DNA of 5,633 nt from CCY15215 sp039194995 (GTDB lineage: Bacteria > Cyanobacteriota > Cyanobacteriia > Cyanobacteriales > Spirulinaceae), in assembly GCA_039194995.1 (NCBI GenBank), contig JBCCVR010000294.1:1-5633 (forward strand), written 5' to 3'. The notes beneath the pieces are model-generated. The model was given only the letters and a program-made list of their open reading frames with translations, made no database searches and had not been told where the DNA came from. The translations under genes and the position numbers were made by a program. Positions within the stretch are counted from its first letter, which is position 1. Each line of letters opens with the position of its first letter. This document shows, piece after piece, positions 1-5,633 of the stretch.

Positions 1-558
1 ATCCAACCCTAAATAACTCTCCAATAAACCCGAAGAAATCGTCAGGATATGTTCCTCATCTCCATAACCTTGGCTTAGAGCATAATCGCGATCGTAATCG
101 GATTGAACAACAAGTCCTTGCACGAACTGAAAGGCATTTTTAAATAAGAAACTTTGGTCGATCTGATACCATTTTCGTTTGGTTTCTAATAGTTTTTCAT
201 GTTGGTTCATCACTTCAATCAATTGAGTTTCTAAGCCATTGGAATGACTAACCAACGTATAGCTATTTTTGCAAAAATACGATAAAATAAAGACAACTAA
301 CCACGAATCGCCCCCATAGAATTCGATGAGATCGTAGTCTTTTCTGCGGATTTGCTGTAATGTGAAAAATAACATTCCCAGCGCAATGCGATAATTATTT
401 GCCCTGCCTCGCATAAATTGCAACGGTTCGTAATCGTCGGGTTCAAAACTATCGACTTCGTGACCGAGTTGGCGCAATCCCTGACAAAAATTAACGGCGA
501 CATAACCCGAACCTTGGGATTCAACGAGAGGACAATTACTGATTGAGAGAATTTTCAT
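1..558 (-). CDS. GT4-like glycosyltransferase, N-terminal half (cut by window edge)
   Basis: An open frame of 186 codons runs from ATG at 558-556 to the window edge with no stop; the C-terminal half lies outside. It begins MKILSISNCPLVESQGSGYV, which is the first beta strand and glycine-containing loop of a GT-B fold. A helix follows (about residues 22-32, ending LGHEVD), then strands around 75-80 (YDLIEF) and 101-105 (TLVSH). Residues 148-165 (LVVQSDYDRDYALSQGYG) and the ISSGLL stretch at 174-179 resemble the end of the acceptor domain in GT4 enzymes. The donor-binding EX7E motif would be in the missing half, so family assignment rests on the N-terminus only. The start codon overlaps the stop of the upstream GT2 gene as ATGA and no ribosome binding site is visible, so translation is probably coupled. 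Donor and acceptor are unknown. The full length is expected to be about 370-400 residues. Confidence 0.8.
   Translation of the reverse strand, partial: MKILSISNCPLVESQGSGYVAVNFCQGLRQLGHEVDSFEPDDYEPLQFMRGRANNYRIALGMLFFTLQQIRRKDYDLIEFYGGDSWLVVFILSYFCKNSYTLVSHSNGLETQLIEVMNQHEKLLETKRKWYQIDQSFLFKNAFQFVQGLVVQSDYDRDYALSQGYGDEEHILTISSGLLESYLGLD
555..558 (-). other. ATGA stop/start overlap between two glycosyltransferase genes
   Basis: The TGA stop of the GT2 gene and the ATG of the partial GT4-like gene share bases in ATGA. No Shine-Dalgarno sequence precedes the ATG: the bases before it encode a Gln-Gln-Gln tail. Termination-reinitiation coupling is therefore the likely mode of translation. Confidence 0.75.
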
Positions 559-1418
559 TGTTGTTGTTCGGTTTTTGATGCGATTGCCCCCCACCTTGTC
601 TCGATTTTCGCGAACATTTCTGGGAGATAGCGCATGAGATTCCGTTTTTGACTTAAACGCAGCGAATAAGACGCTAAATAGCGCCAGAATTTAAAATAAT
701 TTTTTTGAAAATAACGATTGTAGCAAATACTGGCATAAAGGCGGCTTTCGTACATACTCAAAGGACGGCGCGTAATGGTAATGGCTTCGGCATAATGTTC
801 GACATATGCTCCCGGAATACAGCGCGATCGAAAGCCATTGGCATACAAATAGACACCAAATTCGAGAAAACTTTCCCCATATCCGTAATCTTCTAACATA
901 CGAAAACCGCGATCGTAAATACTGCGCGGATAAATGGTCGAACCATCGGCAATTCCCCAATTATCATTGGGATTGGTAATACCAATGCCGACACCAGAAG
1001 CTGAAAGTTGATTGGCAGTTTCTACTTTTTTGTAAAATTTTCCGTCAATATATCCCAATTCTCCCGTCGTCCAAATGGCTTGAGGATCTACCGCGATCGC
1101 CTCCAAACACTGGTGAAAGTGTCCCGGTGGAAGCACGTGATCGTCATCCATCGTGCGGATATGGGTGCCCTCGCAGGCTAATGCGGCGCGATTGCGATTG
1201 GGATATAATCCGCGCAAACTGCCGGTAATATAGCGACAATCCCAGCGATCGGCAATCTCTCGCGTTTCCCCAACCCACTGGGGATCGGAATCATCGGAAA
1301 TAACGACTTCAAACGGTTGTACGCTTTGCGATCGCAAACTTTGCAAACAGCGATTTAAAGAATCGGGGCGATTGCGAGTGAGAAGGGCAACGCTTAAGCG
1401 AATTTCTGAAGGTTTCAT
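555..1418 (-). CDS. GT2-family (GT-A fold) glycosyltransferase
   Basis: This 287-residue protein probably transfers a sugar from a nucleotide-sugar donor to a growing glycan or other acceptor in the cytoplasm. The N-terminus shows the classic GT2 pattern: a strand and loop VALLTRNRPDSL (about 10-21), then EVVISDDSD (37-45), whose aspartates contact the nucleotide. TMDDDHVLPP (89-98) carries the metal-binding DxD-type motif (D91-D93). Further on, YGESFLEFGVYLYANGF (180-196) has the acidic residues expected near the acceptor site, and H208 lies in VEHYAEA. No transmembrane helix is evident, so it is not a processive synthase of the cellulose or hyaluronan type. It overlaps both neighbouring glycosyltransferase genes by 4 bases (ATGA). 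An AGGAGGG is present upstream (1440-1434), but its 15-base spacing to the ATG is long. The family call is firm; the substrate is not deducible. Confidence 0.9.
   Translation of the reverse strand: MKPSEIRLSVALLTRNRPDSLNRCLQSLRSQSVQPFEVVISDDSDPQWVGETREIADRWDCRYITGSLRGLYPNRNRAALACEGTHIRTMDDDHVLPPGHFHQCLEAIAVDPQAIWTTGELGYIDGKFYKKVETANQLSASGVGIGITNPNDNWGIADGSTIYPRSIYDRGFRMLEDYGYGESFLEFGVYLYANGFRSRCIPGAYVEHYAEAITITRRPLSMYESRLYASICYNRYFQKNYFKFWRYLASYSLRLSQKRNLMRYLPEMFAKIETRWGAIASKTEQQQ
1415..1418 (-). other. ATGA stop/start overlap between GT4-like and GT2 genes
   Basis: The TGA of the upstream GT4-like gene overlaps the ATG of the GT2 gene. A purine-rich AGGAGGG lies 15 bases before this ATG inside the upstream coding sequence, where it encodes part of the EEG near the C-terminus. 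It is farther away than a typical ribosome binding site, so coupling by reinitiation is the simpler reading. Confidence 0.75.
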
Positions 1419-2584
1419 CGTAATTTTTGCAAACCCTCCTCATACACGTTGAGGGTATCTTTGGCTATTTTACGCCATGAAAAGCCCTCGGCTACTTTAA
1501 TACATTCTCGCGAGAGGCGATCGCGATCGGCAATAGGTAACTTTAATAGTTCGGTCAGCTTAGAACTAAATGCCTCAACATCCCCTAATTTAACCATTAA
1601 AGAGAGGGTTTTCACCTGCTGCAACATATCGCGTGGCCCGGGGGTATCATAAGCAACTGTCGGAATCCCCGCAGCTAACTTTTCCAAGACAGCAAATCCA
1701 AATCCTTCGAGATAGCTGGGAAATGCACCAATGGTCGAATTTTCTAATAATTGAGGTAGCGCCTCTGTGTCATAATTGGGAATAATTTCGATCGCCTTAT
1801 CCTCCTGCATTTGTAATTCTTCCCGGATTTTTTTGCCATCTACTTTTGTGCCGAGAAATAGAAAGGAAACATGGGGAAAAACTTTGCGAACTCGCGAGAT
1901 AATTTCTCGCCAATCTTTCGACCCTTTACGAGGAGACCAAGTGCCAATAAAAACAATTTTTTCCAGAGAAGAATACTTTTGCTTCAAAGCAAAAACTCGC
2001 GCTAATTTTTCTTGTCGGGATTGGGACAAACCAAAAGGAAAGACTGCGCACTTATTCCCTAAACCTTGCGTTTCTGTAAGATATTGTCGTTCGTAATCGT
2101 TAGGAAGATTAATCAGATCGCAAGTTTGGTAACTTTGAAAACAATATTTAACTTCCTTGCGATCGCGCCAAGTCAACAACTCATTGATAATTTTGGTTTT
2201 AATGTCTTTCAGATTGGCGAGCGGAATATTTTCCAAAGAAGCACAATTTAATTGGTGATAAAGGGGAAACAATCCTACCGATCGCGTCACCAATAATCCC
2301 GAAAATCCTAGAATATTTTTAGAAACGGGCAAATTGCCTTGATGCGCATCGATAACATCAAATTTATATCCATGTTCGCGAACATAGGCGATCGCTTTTC
2401 GAGAAAAATGCGGTTGCGTTAATGTTGCTAATAAAGAGAACTTCTTTCGCGGGAATGCGTCTTCAGCATCAAATTTCTCAATAATATGCCCTTCTTTTTG
2501 CCATTCTTCCGCCAGTTCTAATTGCACCCGAGATGCACCAAAATCCCGCTTTAAAGGGATATGAATGAGCAATAAAATTCTCAT
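1415..2584 (-). CDS. GT4-like (GT-B fold) glycosyltransferase
   Basis: This 389-residue protein has a full-length GT-B layout. The N-terminal acceptor domain starts MRILLLIHIPLKRDFGASRV, with the FGASR loop near 15-19, and DVIDAHQGNLP at 76-86 is typical of the domain. The C-terminal donor domain starts around 205 with EKIVFIGTWSPRKG (208-221), the usual first strand followed by an R/K-G phosphate contact. The EX7E-type motif is E293-E301 in YLEGFGFAVLEKLAAG, followed by PTVAYDTPGPRDM (308-320). This makes it a retaining GT4-family enzyme by family precedent. There is no signal peptide or membrane helix. The ATG at 2584-2582 has no good Shine-Dalgarno sequence. It is the first gene after a 100-base gap and begins the overlapping three-glycosyltransferase run, so a promoter may lie in that gap, though I could not identify convincing -35/-10 boxes. 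Sugar specificity is unknown. Confidence 0.9.
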   Translation of the reverse strand: MRILLLIHIPLKRDFGASRVQLELAEEWQKEGHIIEKFDAEDAFPRKKFSLLATLTQPHFSRKAIAYVREHGYKFDVIDAHQGNLPVSKNILGFSGLLVTRSVGLFPLYHQLNCASLENIPLANLKDIKTKIINELLTWRDRKEVKYCFQSYQTCDLINLPNDYERQYLTETQGLGNKCAVFPFGLSQSRQEKLARVFALKQKYSSLEKIVFIGTWSPRKGSKDWREIISRVRKVFPHVSFLFLGTKVDGKKIREELQMQEDKAIEIIPNYDTEALPQLLENSTIGAFPSYLEGFGFAVLEKLAAGIPTVAYDTPGPRDMLQQVKTLSLMVKLGDVEAFSSKLTELLKLPIADRDRLSRECIKVAEGFSWRKIAKDTLNVYEEGLQKLR

Positions 2585-2636
2585 AGGCTTTCTGGTTAAG
2601 TATGCGATCGTAGCAAGTTAAAACATTTCTTATTTC

Positions 2637-2665
2637 TCCCTCCATATTCTCTGCATCTCTGTGGT
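2637..2665. repeat. Degenerate 9-base-period repeat in the bciB / GT4 intergenic gap
   Basis: The 100-base gap between the bciB stop and the next ATG (2585-2684) contains three imperfect tandem 9-mers. On the plus strand these are TCCCTCCAT, ATTCTCTGC and ATCTCTGTG, followed by GT. On the minus strand they read as an ACCACAGAGA-type sequence. From memory, similar CCACAGAGACACAGAGA-type dispersed elements occur in many cyanobacterial and other environmental bacterial genomes; I could not run a search to confirm membership. The rest of the gap is AT-rich. It has no strong hairpin followed by a T-run, and therefore no convincing terminator for bciB. Confidence 0.45.
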
Positions 2666-2684
2666 AAATCTTCTTAAAATCGAA

Positions 2685-3881
2685 CTACTCGGGTAATTGA
2701 TATTGACCCACAATTTTCTTGGCAAATTCGGGAACGTGTGCCTCTAATTTTTTAGGATAATTCCGTTTGACGTAAAGATAATTGCGAGTAAAATGAGAAT
2801 CAATCGAAAAACGAGCATATTCTAATCCCTTCGGTCCGATTTTTTCAATGACAACCCCCATTAATTGAGCCGCCCATATGGGCAATGTTACCTCTTGTTC
2901 GTAAGCGGGAATACTTTGCTGAACTGCCTGTTTTCGATTTCCTCGAGTAGATACGGGCTGAGTATCTAATTGGTCTTGTACTAACTCTAACATTTCCGCT
3001 CCCGTATCGTTACGAACGACAATCCATTGCCATCCGAAAGGCGCACCCATGTATCCCACCACTAAATCTGCCAAGGCGTTAACATAATCAAAACAACTGA
3101 GACAAGAAGGAGCAAAAACATTCTTTAATTTCTTGGTATTTAACCCAAAGAAAGGCACTTTCTCAATCGATCCGTCTTCATGTTTGAAATGCACGCGGAA
3201 ATCCTGCATAAACTCGTAATGCACGACAGTATCGGGAGATTTACTCGTGGTTTCGAGAAACAGTTGCAGTCCTTCGCGGCTGACATTATCCACGCAAGGC
3301 GTTCCCAAGATATAGAGCTTTTCTAAACCCAGTTTATCTTCCACATCTCGTAAGGCTTGAATTTGACAGCCTACTCCGATCGCCAACAAACGTTTCATGC
3401 CGGACTGTTCGATTTGTTCTAAAATCGACAAGTTAGGAGATAAGGTGGGCTTATTCACTTTTGCTGCTAAAACTTCTGCCGGGGTTCTGGCAATGACGGG
3501 CATGGGTTGAAAGCGATCCTCTGGGGTATTCTGGACGCAAACCACCCCCTCAACCAGACCGCGATCGAGCATCTCGCAAGCAATTGTACTGACGATTCCC
3601 GTCCATTGCGCCCCCTCAATGGGTTGCTTTTTCCGCGCCGCCATCATATCCTGATGTACGCCAAAATAAAGTTCGTTTTCATTGTCTAAATTGCGACTCG
3701 AACCGTGCAATTTGGCTTCTAATTCGGCAATTTGTTGATTGAGAAAAGCGCAGGCTGTCTTGACATAATGGATATAATGTGTATCGCAAAGACCGCACTC
3801 GCTACAGAGTGCTTTGGCGGGACGACGGCTTCCGGGTTTTAAGGCTTTGGCTTTTTTGTGTTTGAAGGGCGCGGCTGTCAT
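2685..3881 (-). CDS. bciB: Ferredoxin-dependent 3,8-divinyl (proto)chlorophyllide 8-vinyl reductase, BciB/Slr1923 type
   Basis: This 398-residue member of the FrhB/FdhB (F420-hydrogenase beta subunit-like) family matches in length and motifs the cyanobacterial Slr1923 group. That group reduces the 8-vinyl group of divinyl chlorophyll precursors using reduced ferredoxin, FAD and Fe-S clusters. The plant relative is 7-hydroxymethyl chlorophyll a reductase, so substrate assignment relies on the cyanobacterial lineage. The N-terminal CSECGLC (C26, C29, C32) plus C44 suits a [4Fe-4S] site. Further cysteines are C102, C115, C172 (GVGCQIQAL), C196 (LGTPCVDN) and the pair C260/C263 in APSCLSCFDYVNALADLVVG, the family's hallmark C-terminal block. 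The lysine/arginine-rich first 24 residues are an extension before the first cluster, not a clear targeting signal. The gene follows the aldolase-like gene by 11 bases, a gap containing the palindrome AAACGTTT and no Shine-Dalgarno sequence. It appears intact. Its place among glycosyltransferases is unexpected. Confidence 0.9.
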   Translation of the reverse strand: MTAAPFKHKKAKALKPGSRRPAKALCSECGLCDTHYIHYVKTACAFLNQQIAELEAKLHGSSRNLDNENELYFGVHQDMMAARKKQPIEGAQWTGIVSTIACEMLDRGLVEGVVCVQNTPEDRFQPMPVIARTPAEVLAAKVNKPTLSPNLSILEQIEQSGMKRLLAIGVGCQIQALRDVEDKLGLEKLYILGTPCVDNVSREGLQLFLETTSKSPDTVVHYEFMQDFRVHFKHEDGSIEKVPFFGLNTKKLKNVFAPSCLSCFDYVNALADLVVGYMGAPFGWQWIVVRNDTGAEMLELVQDQLDTQPVSTRGNRKQAVQQSIPAYEQEVTLPIWAAQLMGVVIEKIGPKGLEYARFSIDSHFTRNYLYVKRNYPKKLEAHVPEFAKKIVGQYQLPE

Positions 3882-3892
3882 TTAAACGTTTT

Positions 3893-4435
3893 TTATTGTA
3901 ATAGATCGGGTTCTTCCCGAATAATTTTCTCATAAAGCGACTGAAAACTAAACCAGCCGATGTAATGACCGCCGATTTGAGAATAAGTTAATCTGGCGAT
4001 ATCCGAGGCGATCGCAATGGGATTTCCGGCTTGTTCTGCCATGAGTTGCGCCTGACAACTCCGAGCCTTCCCATAGACAGAATGGACGTGGGCTGCAGCC
4101 ACAACATCGGGTCTAGCTTGGTGAATTTGGGCGTGAATGGCAAAAGCGGCTGCATTGATCGCGCGATCGCCTTCGATAACTTCGCCTTTATGATTTACCA
4201 AAACGAGATCGGAAACGCGAATATGTCCGAAATACATTCCGAAGGGGTTAACCCAGAAACAATCCGGAAATTCGGGATCGCGGGCAGTCAGATGTCCGGC
4301 GACTCCTTCATCAAAACCATAACGAGCAAAGAGGCGAAACGCGGCGGCTAAATGCTGTTTGTGATAGTCGCGTTCTGCCTCTACCGTGGCAAAAATGGGG
4401 GGTTGGGGAATTTTAAGATCGGGCACGATCTGCAA
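3893..4435 (-). CDS. Class II aldolase/adducin-family protein with an apparent internal in-frame deletion
   Basis: This 180-residue protein belongs to the class II aldolase/adducin fold, whose members of this type are usually about 250 residues. Residues 1-124 are a normal N-terminal part: FARYGFDEGVAGHLTARDP (36-54), WVNPFGMYFG (61-70), IRVSDLVLV (72-80), and the metal-binding HxH H116/H118 in AAAHVHSVYGKA. Residue 125 onward (RSCQAQLMAEQAG, then ARLTYSQIGG and GWFSFQSLYE) is the normal C-terminal tail. From my knowledge of the family, about 75 residues are missing between them, including the NHG segment with the third metal-ligand histidine. The junction falls at 4064/4063 and the frame is kept. 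The Zn-dependent chemistry is probably lost, so this may be a pseudogene or a repurposed protein. The start is TTG at 4435-4433: a TAA stop lies four sense codons upstream, no ATG is available, and there is no Shine-Dalgarno sequence. A GTG at codon 4 is an alternative start. The substrate was never evident. Confidence 0.8.
   Translation of the reverse strand: MQIVPDLKIPQPPIFATVEAERDYHKQHLAAAFRLFARYGFDEGVAGHLTARDPEFPDCFWVNPFGMYFGHIRVSDLVLVNHKGEVIEGDRAINAAAFAIHAQIHQARPDVVAAAHVHSVYGKARSCQAQLMAEQAGNPIAIASDIARLTYSQIGGHYIGWFSFQSLYEKIIREEPDLLQ
4433..4435 (-). other. TTG start codon of the aldolase-like gene
   Basis: On the minus strand the frame reads TAA TCA ATA TTC CAA TTG CAG ATC GTG. The only plausible starts that keep the conserved N-terminus (PDLKIPQPPIFATVEAERD) are this TTG or the GTG three codons later (4426-4424). 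Neither is preceded by a purine-rich ribosome binding site. The preceding glycosyltransferase stops 12 bases upstream, so reinitiation by the same ribosomes is plausible. Confidence 0.55.
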
Positions 4436-4447
4436 TTGGAATATTGA

Positions 4448-5611
4448 TTATAAGGTTTGATAGAAAGCGAATAATTCTTTAGCTAGGGCTTTATTGGTAT
4501 ATTGTCTCATGGCTTTTTCATAACCCTGACGTGCTAAAAAGGCTCGCAATTCTTGGTTTTCCATCAATTGTTGCAAACTCATGCACAATTGTTCGGCATT
4601 GCCTTCAGGAAAAACCAATCCAGCATCGCGAAGGACATTGGGAATCTCACCAGAATCAGAACCGATCGCGGCAACTTTACATGCCATTGCTTCAATTAAA
4701 ACATGGCCGAATTGTTCTTTCCAACCCACCGCAGTGAGGGTTTTAAACTTATAAGTTGTTTCTGAAGGTAAAACTAAAACATTCATCAGATTAATATAGC
4801 GCGAAACCTCATCATGAGGAACGCTTTCTACTAAAATTAAACGTTCTAAAATTCCAGCTTCCCCGGCACGTTTTTGGATTTCTTCTTTTAACTCGCCTCG
4901 TCCCAAGAGAAGAAGTTTCCAATCACTATCGGGCAATTTTGAAATGGCTTCAATTAATGTCAGAATTCCTTTTTCTTCTACAAATCTACCAACAAACCCA
5001 ATAATAAATTCATCATTCCCGATCCCGATTTTTTCAGTTAAGTCGGGTTCAAATTGAGGGGAAAATAACTTTTCGTCAACTCCCAGTTGCGGCATGACTT
5101 TCACTTTTCCGTGATAGCCGTGTTCTTTTAAAATGTCCGCACCATCTTGATTACCTGCGACCAAACCATCAGTATTATTCAAATTATATTGTTCGAGAAG
5201 TGAAATAGGAAATTTATTAGTATACGGTAAATTCCACCATGTAAAAAAGCAGTTTTTTGCTTTCAAACCCAATAATTTATTCAAAGTAATCAATTGAGCA
5301 TATGCAAAAGATTTTACCCCTTGTTCGACTTGAATGATATCGGGTTTAAAAGAACGTAAAAATGATAAGATTTCCCACCCAAAGGTTAGTAAACCTTGAT
5401 TGTTTTCGCTAAAATTTGCGATGGGAACGACGCGAAAATTGCCTTCATTTCGAGGTTGAGGTTCAATCGTTTTATTTTGCACGCCTCCCGGTCGCCAGCG
5501 TTTGGGAACGACGATCGCAACTTCAATCTCTGGATCTATAAGGGCAACCTCTCTAAACTTTTCGCAATTGAGATCGACAATATAAGTATGACTGGCAACT
5601 AAAATTTTCAT
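4448..5611 (-). CDS. GT4-like (GT-B fold) glycosyltransferase
   Basis: This complete 387-residue protein has both GT-B domains. The acceptor domain begins MKILVASHTYIVDLNCEKFR; the PDIIQVEQG strand is at 90-98 and a WWNLPY stretch at 125-130. GLVAGNQDGADILKEHGY (149-166) and VMPQLGVDEKLFSP (172-185) form the inter-domain boundary, where GT4 enzymes usually read P-x-G-V/I-D-x-x-x-F. The donor domain contains IIGFVGRFVEEKGILTLI (203-220), LLLLGRGE (233-240), and the EX7E motif E299-E307 in EQFGHVLIEAMACKVAAIGS, followed by GEIPNVLRDAGLVFPEG. By precedent it is a retaining sugar transferase working on a lipid-linked or other glycan in the cytoplasm. No membrane helix is visible. The ATG lies 22 bases from the window edge and has no Shine-Dalgarno sequence, so its upstream neighbour is unknown. 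Twelve bases separate its stop from the aldolase-like gene. The exact sugar is not deducible. Confidence 0.92.
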   Translation of the reverse strand: MKILVASHTYIVDLNCEKFREVALIDPEIEVAIVVPKRWRPGGVQNKTIEPQPRNEGNFRVVPIANFSENNQGLLTFGWEILSFLRSFKPDIIQVEQGVKSFAYAQLITLNKLLGLKAKNCFFTWWNLPYTNKFPISLLEQYNLNNTDGLVAGNQDGADILKEHGYHGKVKVMPQLGVDEKLFSPQFEPDLTEKIGIGNDEFIIGFVGRFVEEKGILTLIEAISKLPDSDWKLLLLGRGELKEEIQKRAGEAGILERLILVESVPHDEVSRYINLMNVLVLPSETTYKFKTLTAVGWKEQFGHVLIEAMACKVAAIGSDSGEIPNVLRDAGLVFPEGNAEQLCMSLQQLMENQELRAFLARQGYEKAMRQYTNKALAKELFAFYQTL

Positions 5612-5616
5612 TTTTG

Positions 5617-5630
5617 TTGGTTATTGGTTA
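5617..5630. repeat. Two tandem copies of heptamer TTGGTTA just upstream of a start codon
   Basis: Two perfect copies of TTGGTTA (plus strand) sit 5 bases upstream of the glycosyltransferase ATG and reach almost to the window edge, where the next bases are TTA. Heptamer tandem repeats (STRR sequences) are known from filamentous cyanobacteria. With only two copies visible, this may be chance or the end of a longer array outside the window. Confidence 0.35.
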
Positions 5631-5633
5631 TTA

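Larger units (their letters stand above)
1093..4170. repeat. Seven dispersed HIP1 octamers (GCGATCGC)
   Basis: Perfect HIP1 palindromes start at 1093, 1328, 1517, 2159, 2388, 4008 and 4163. A given 8-mer would be expected about once per 65 kb in random sequence, so this density is strong evidence of cyanobacterial origin. All seven lie inside coding regions: two in the GT2 gene, three in the GT4-like gene at 1415-2584, and two in the aldolase-like gene. None lies in bciB or in the glycosyltransferase at 4448-5611, although near-matches such as CCGATCGC occur there. Confidence 0.9.

Noticed and set aside
297..524. Minus-strand 75-codon open frame near the left edge
   Set aside because: It lies in a different frame from the 186-codon reading that starts at 558, which has clear GT-B sequence; this one has no family resemblance.
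691..960. Minus-strand 89-codon frame inside the GT2 gene
   Set aside because: It is a shadow of the GT2 coding sequence, with a Cys/Ser/Arg/Trp-rich composition typical of out-of-frame reading.
1449..2251. Several plus-strand frames of 60-106 codons opposite the GT4-like gene
   Set aside because: They are antisense to a well-supported gene, have no recognisable domains or ribosome binding sites, and show shadow-like composition.
2600..2660. Tiny minus-strand reading frames in the gap (for example ATG TTT TAA after a GGAGGGAG) as a possible regulatory leader peptide
   Set aside because: They are two to eight codons long with loose spacing from the purine run. The purine run is better explained by the 9-base-period repeat.
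2585..2684. Possible terminator after bciB or promoter before the next glycosyltransferase
   Set aside because: No stable hairpin with a T-run and no well-spaced -35/-10 pair could be seen; TACTTA has only poor -35 partners.
3884..3891. Palindrome AAACGTTT between the aldolase-like gene and bciB as an operator
   Set aside because: An 8-base AT-rich palindrome in an 11-base gap is too short to call a binding site without a second copy or a known regulator.
4031..4351. Plus-strand 106-codon frame opposite the aldolase-like gene
   Set aside because: The minus strand gives unmistakable class II aldolase/adducin motifs; the plus-strand frame gives no recognisable protein.

Overview
The window looks like cyanobacterial chromosome. 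Seven perfect copies of the HIP1 octamer GCGATCGC lie in 5.6 kb, with many one-mismatch versions. A BciB/Slr1923-type pigment reductase gene is present, and most genes lack a clear Shine-Dalgarno sequence. Base composition is moderately AT-rich. I cannot name the genus from sequence alone. All six recognisable genes are on the minus strand, so transcription runs from high to low coordinates, and coding density is about 98%.

The layout in transcription order is as follows. (1) 5611-4448 is a GT-B (GT4-like) glycosyltransferase. (2) 4435-3893 is a class II aldolase/adducin-family gene that appears to have lost about 75 internal residues in frame. (3) 3881-2685 is bciB, encoding a ferredoxin-dependent 8-vinyl reductase of chlorophyll synthesis. 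These three genes are separated by only 12 and 11 bases. A 100-base intergenic gap (2684-2585) follows, carrying a degenerate repeat of 9-base period. (4) 2584-1415 is a second GT4-like glycosyltransferase. (5) 1418-555 is a GT2-family (GT-A) glycosyltransferase. (6) 558-1 is the N-terminal half of a third GT4-like glycosyltransferase, cut by the window edge. Genes 4-6 are joined by two ATGA overlaps of 4 bases, so they are probably translationally coupled.

The four glycosyltransferases suggest a locus that builds a surface or exported polysaccharide, or glycosylates some other acceptor. None shows an exact donor or acceptor. The pigment gene and the aldolase-like gene sit inside this set and have no obvious metabolic link to it. 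The most unusual item is the shortened aldolase-family gene. No tRNA, rRNA, CRISPR array, transposase or convincing terminator was seen, and I found no clear evidence of a wholly new system.
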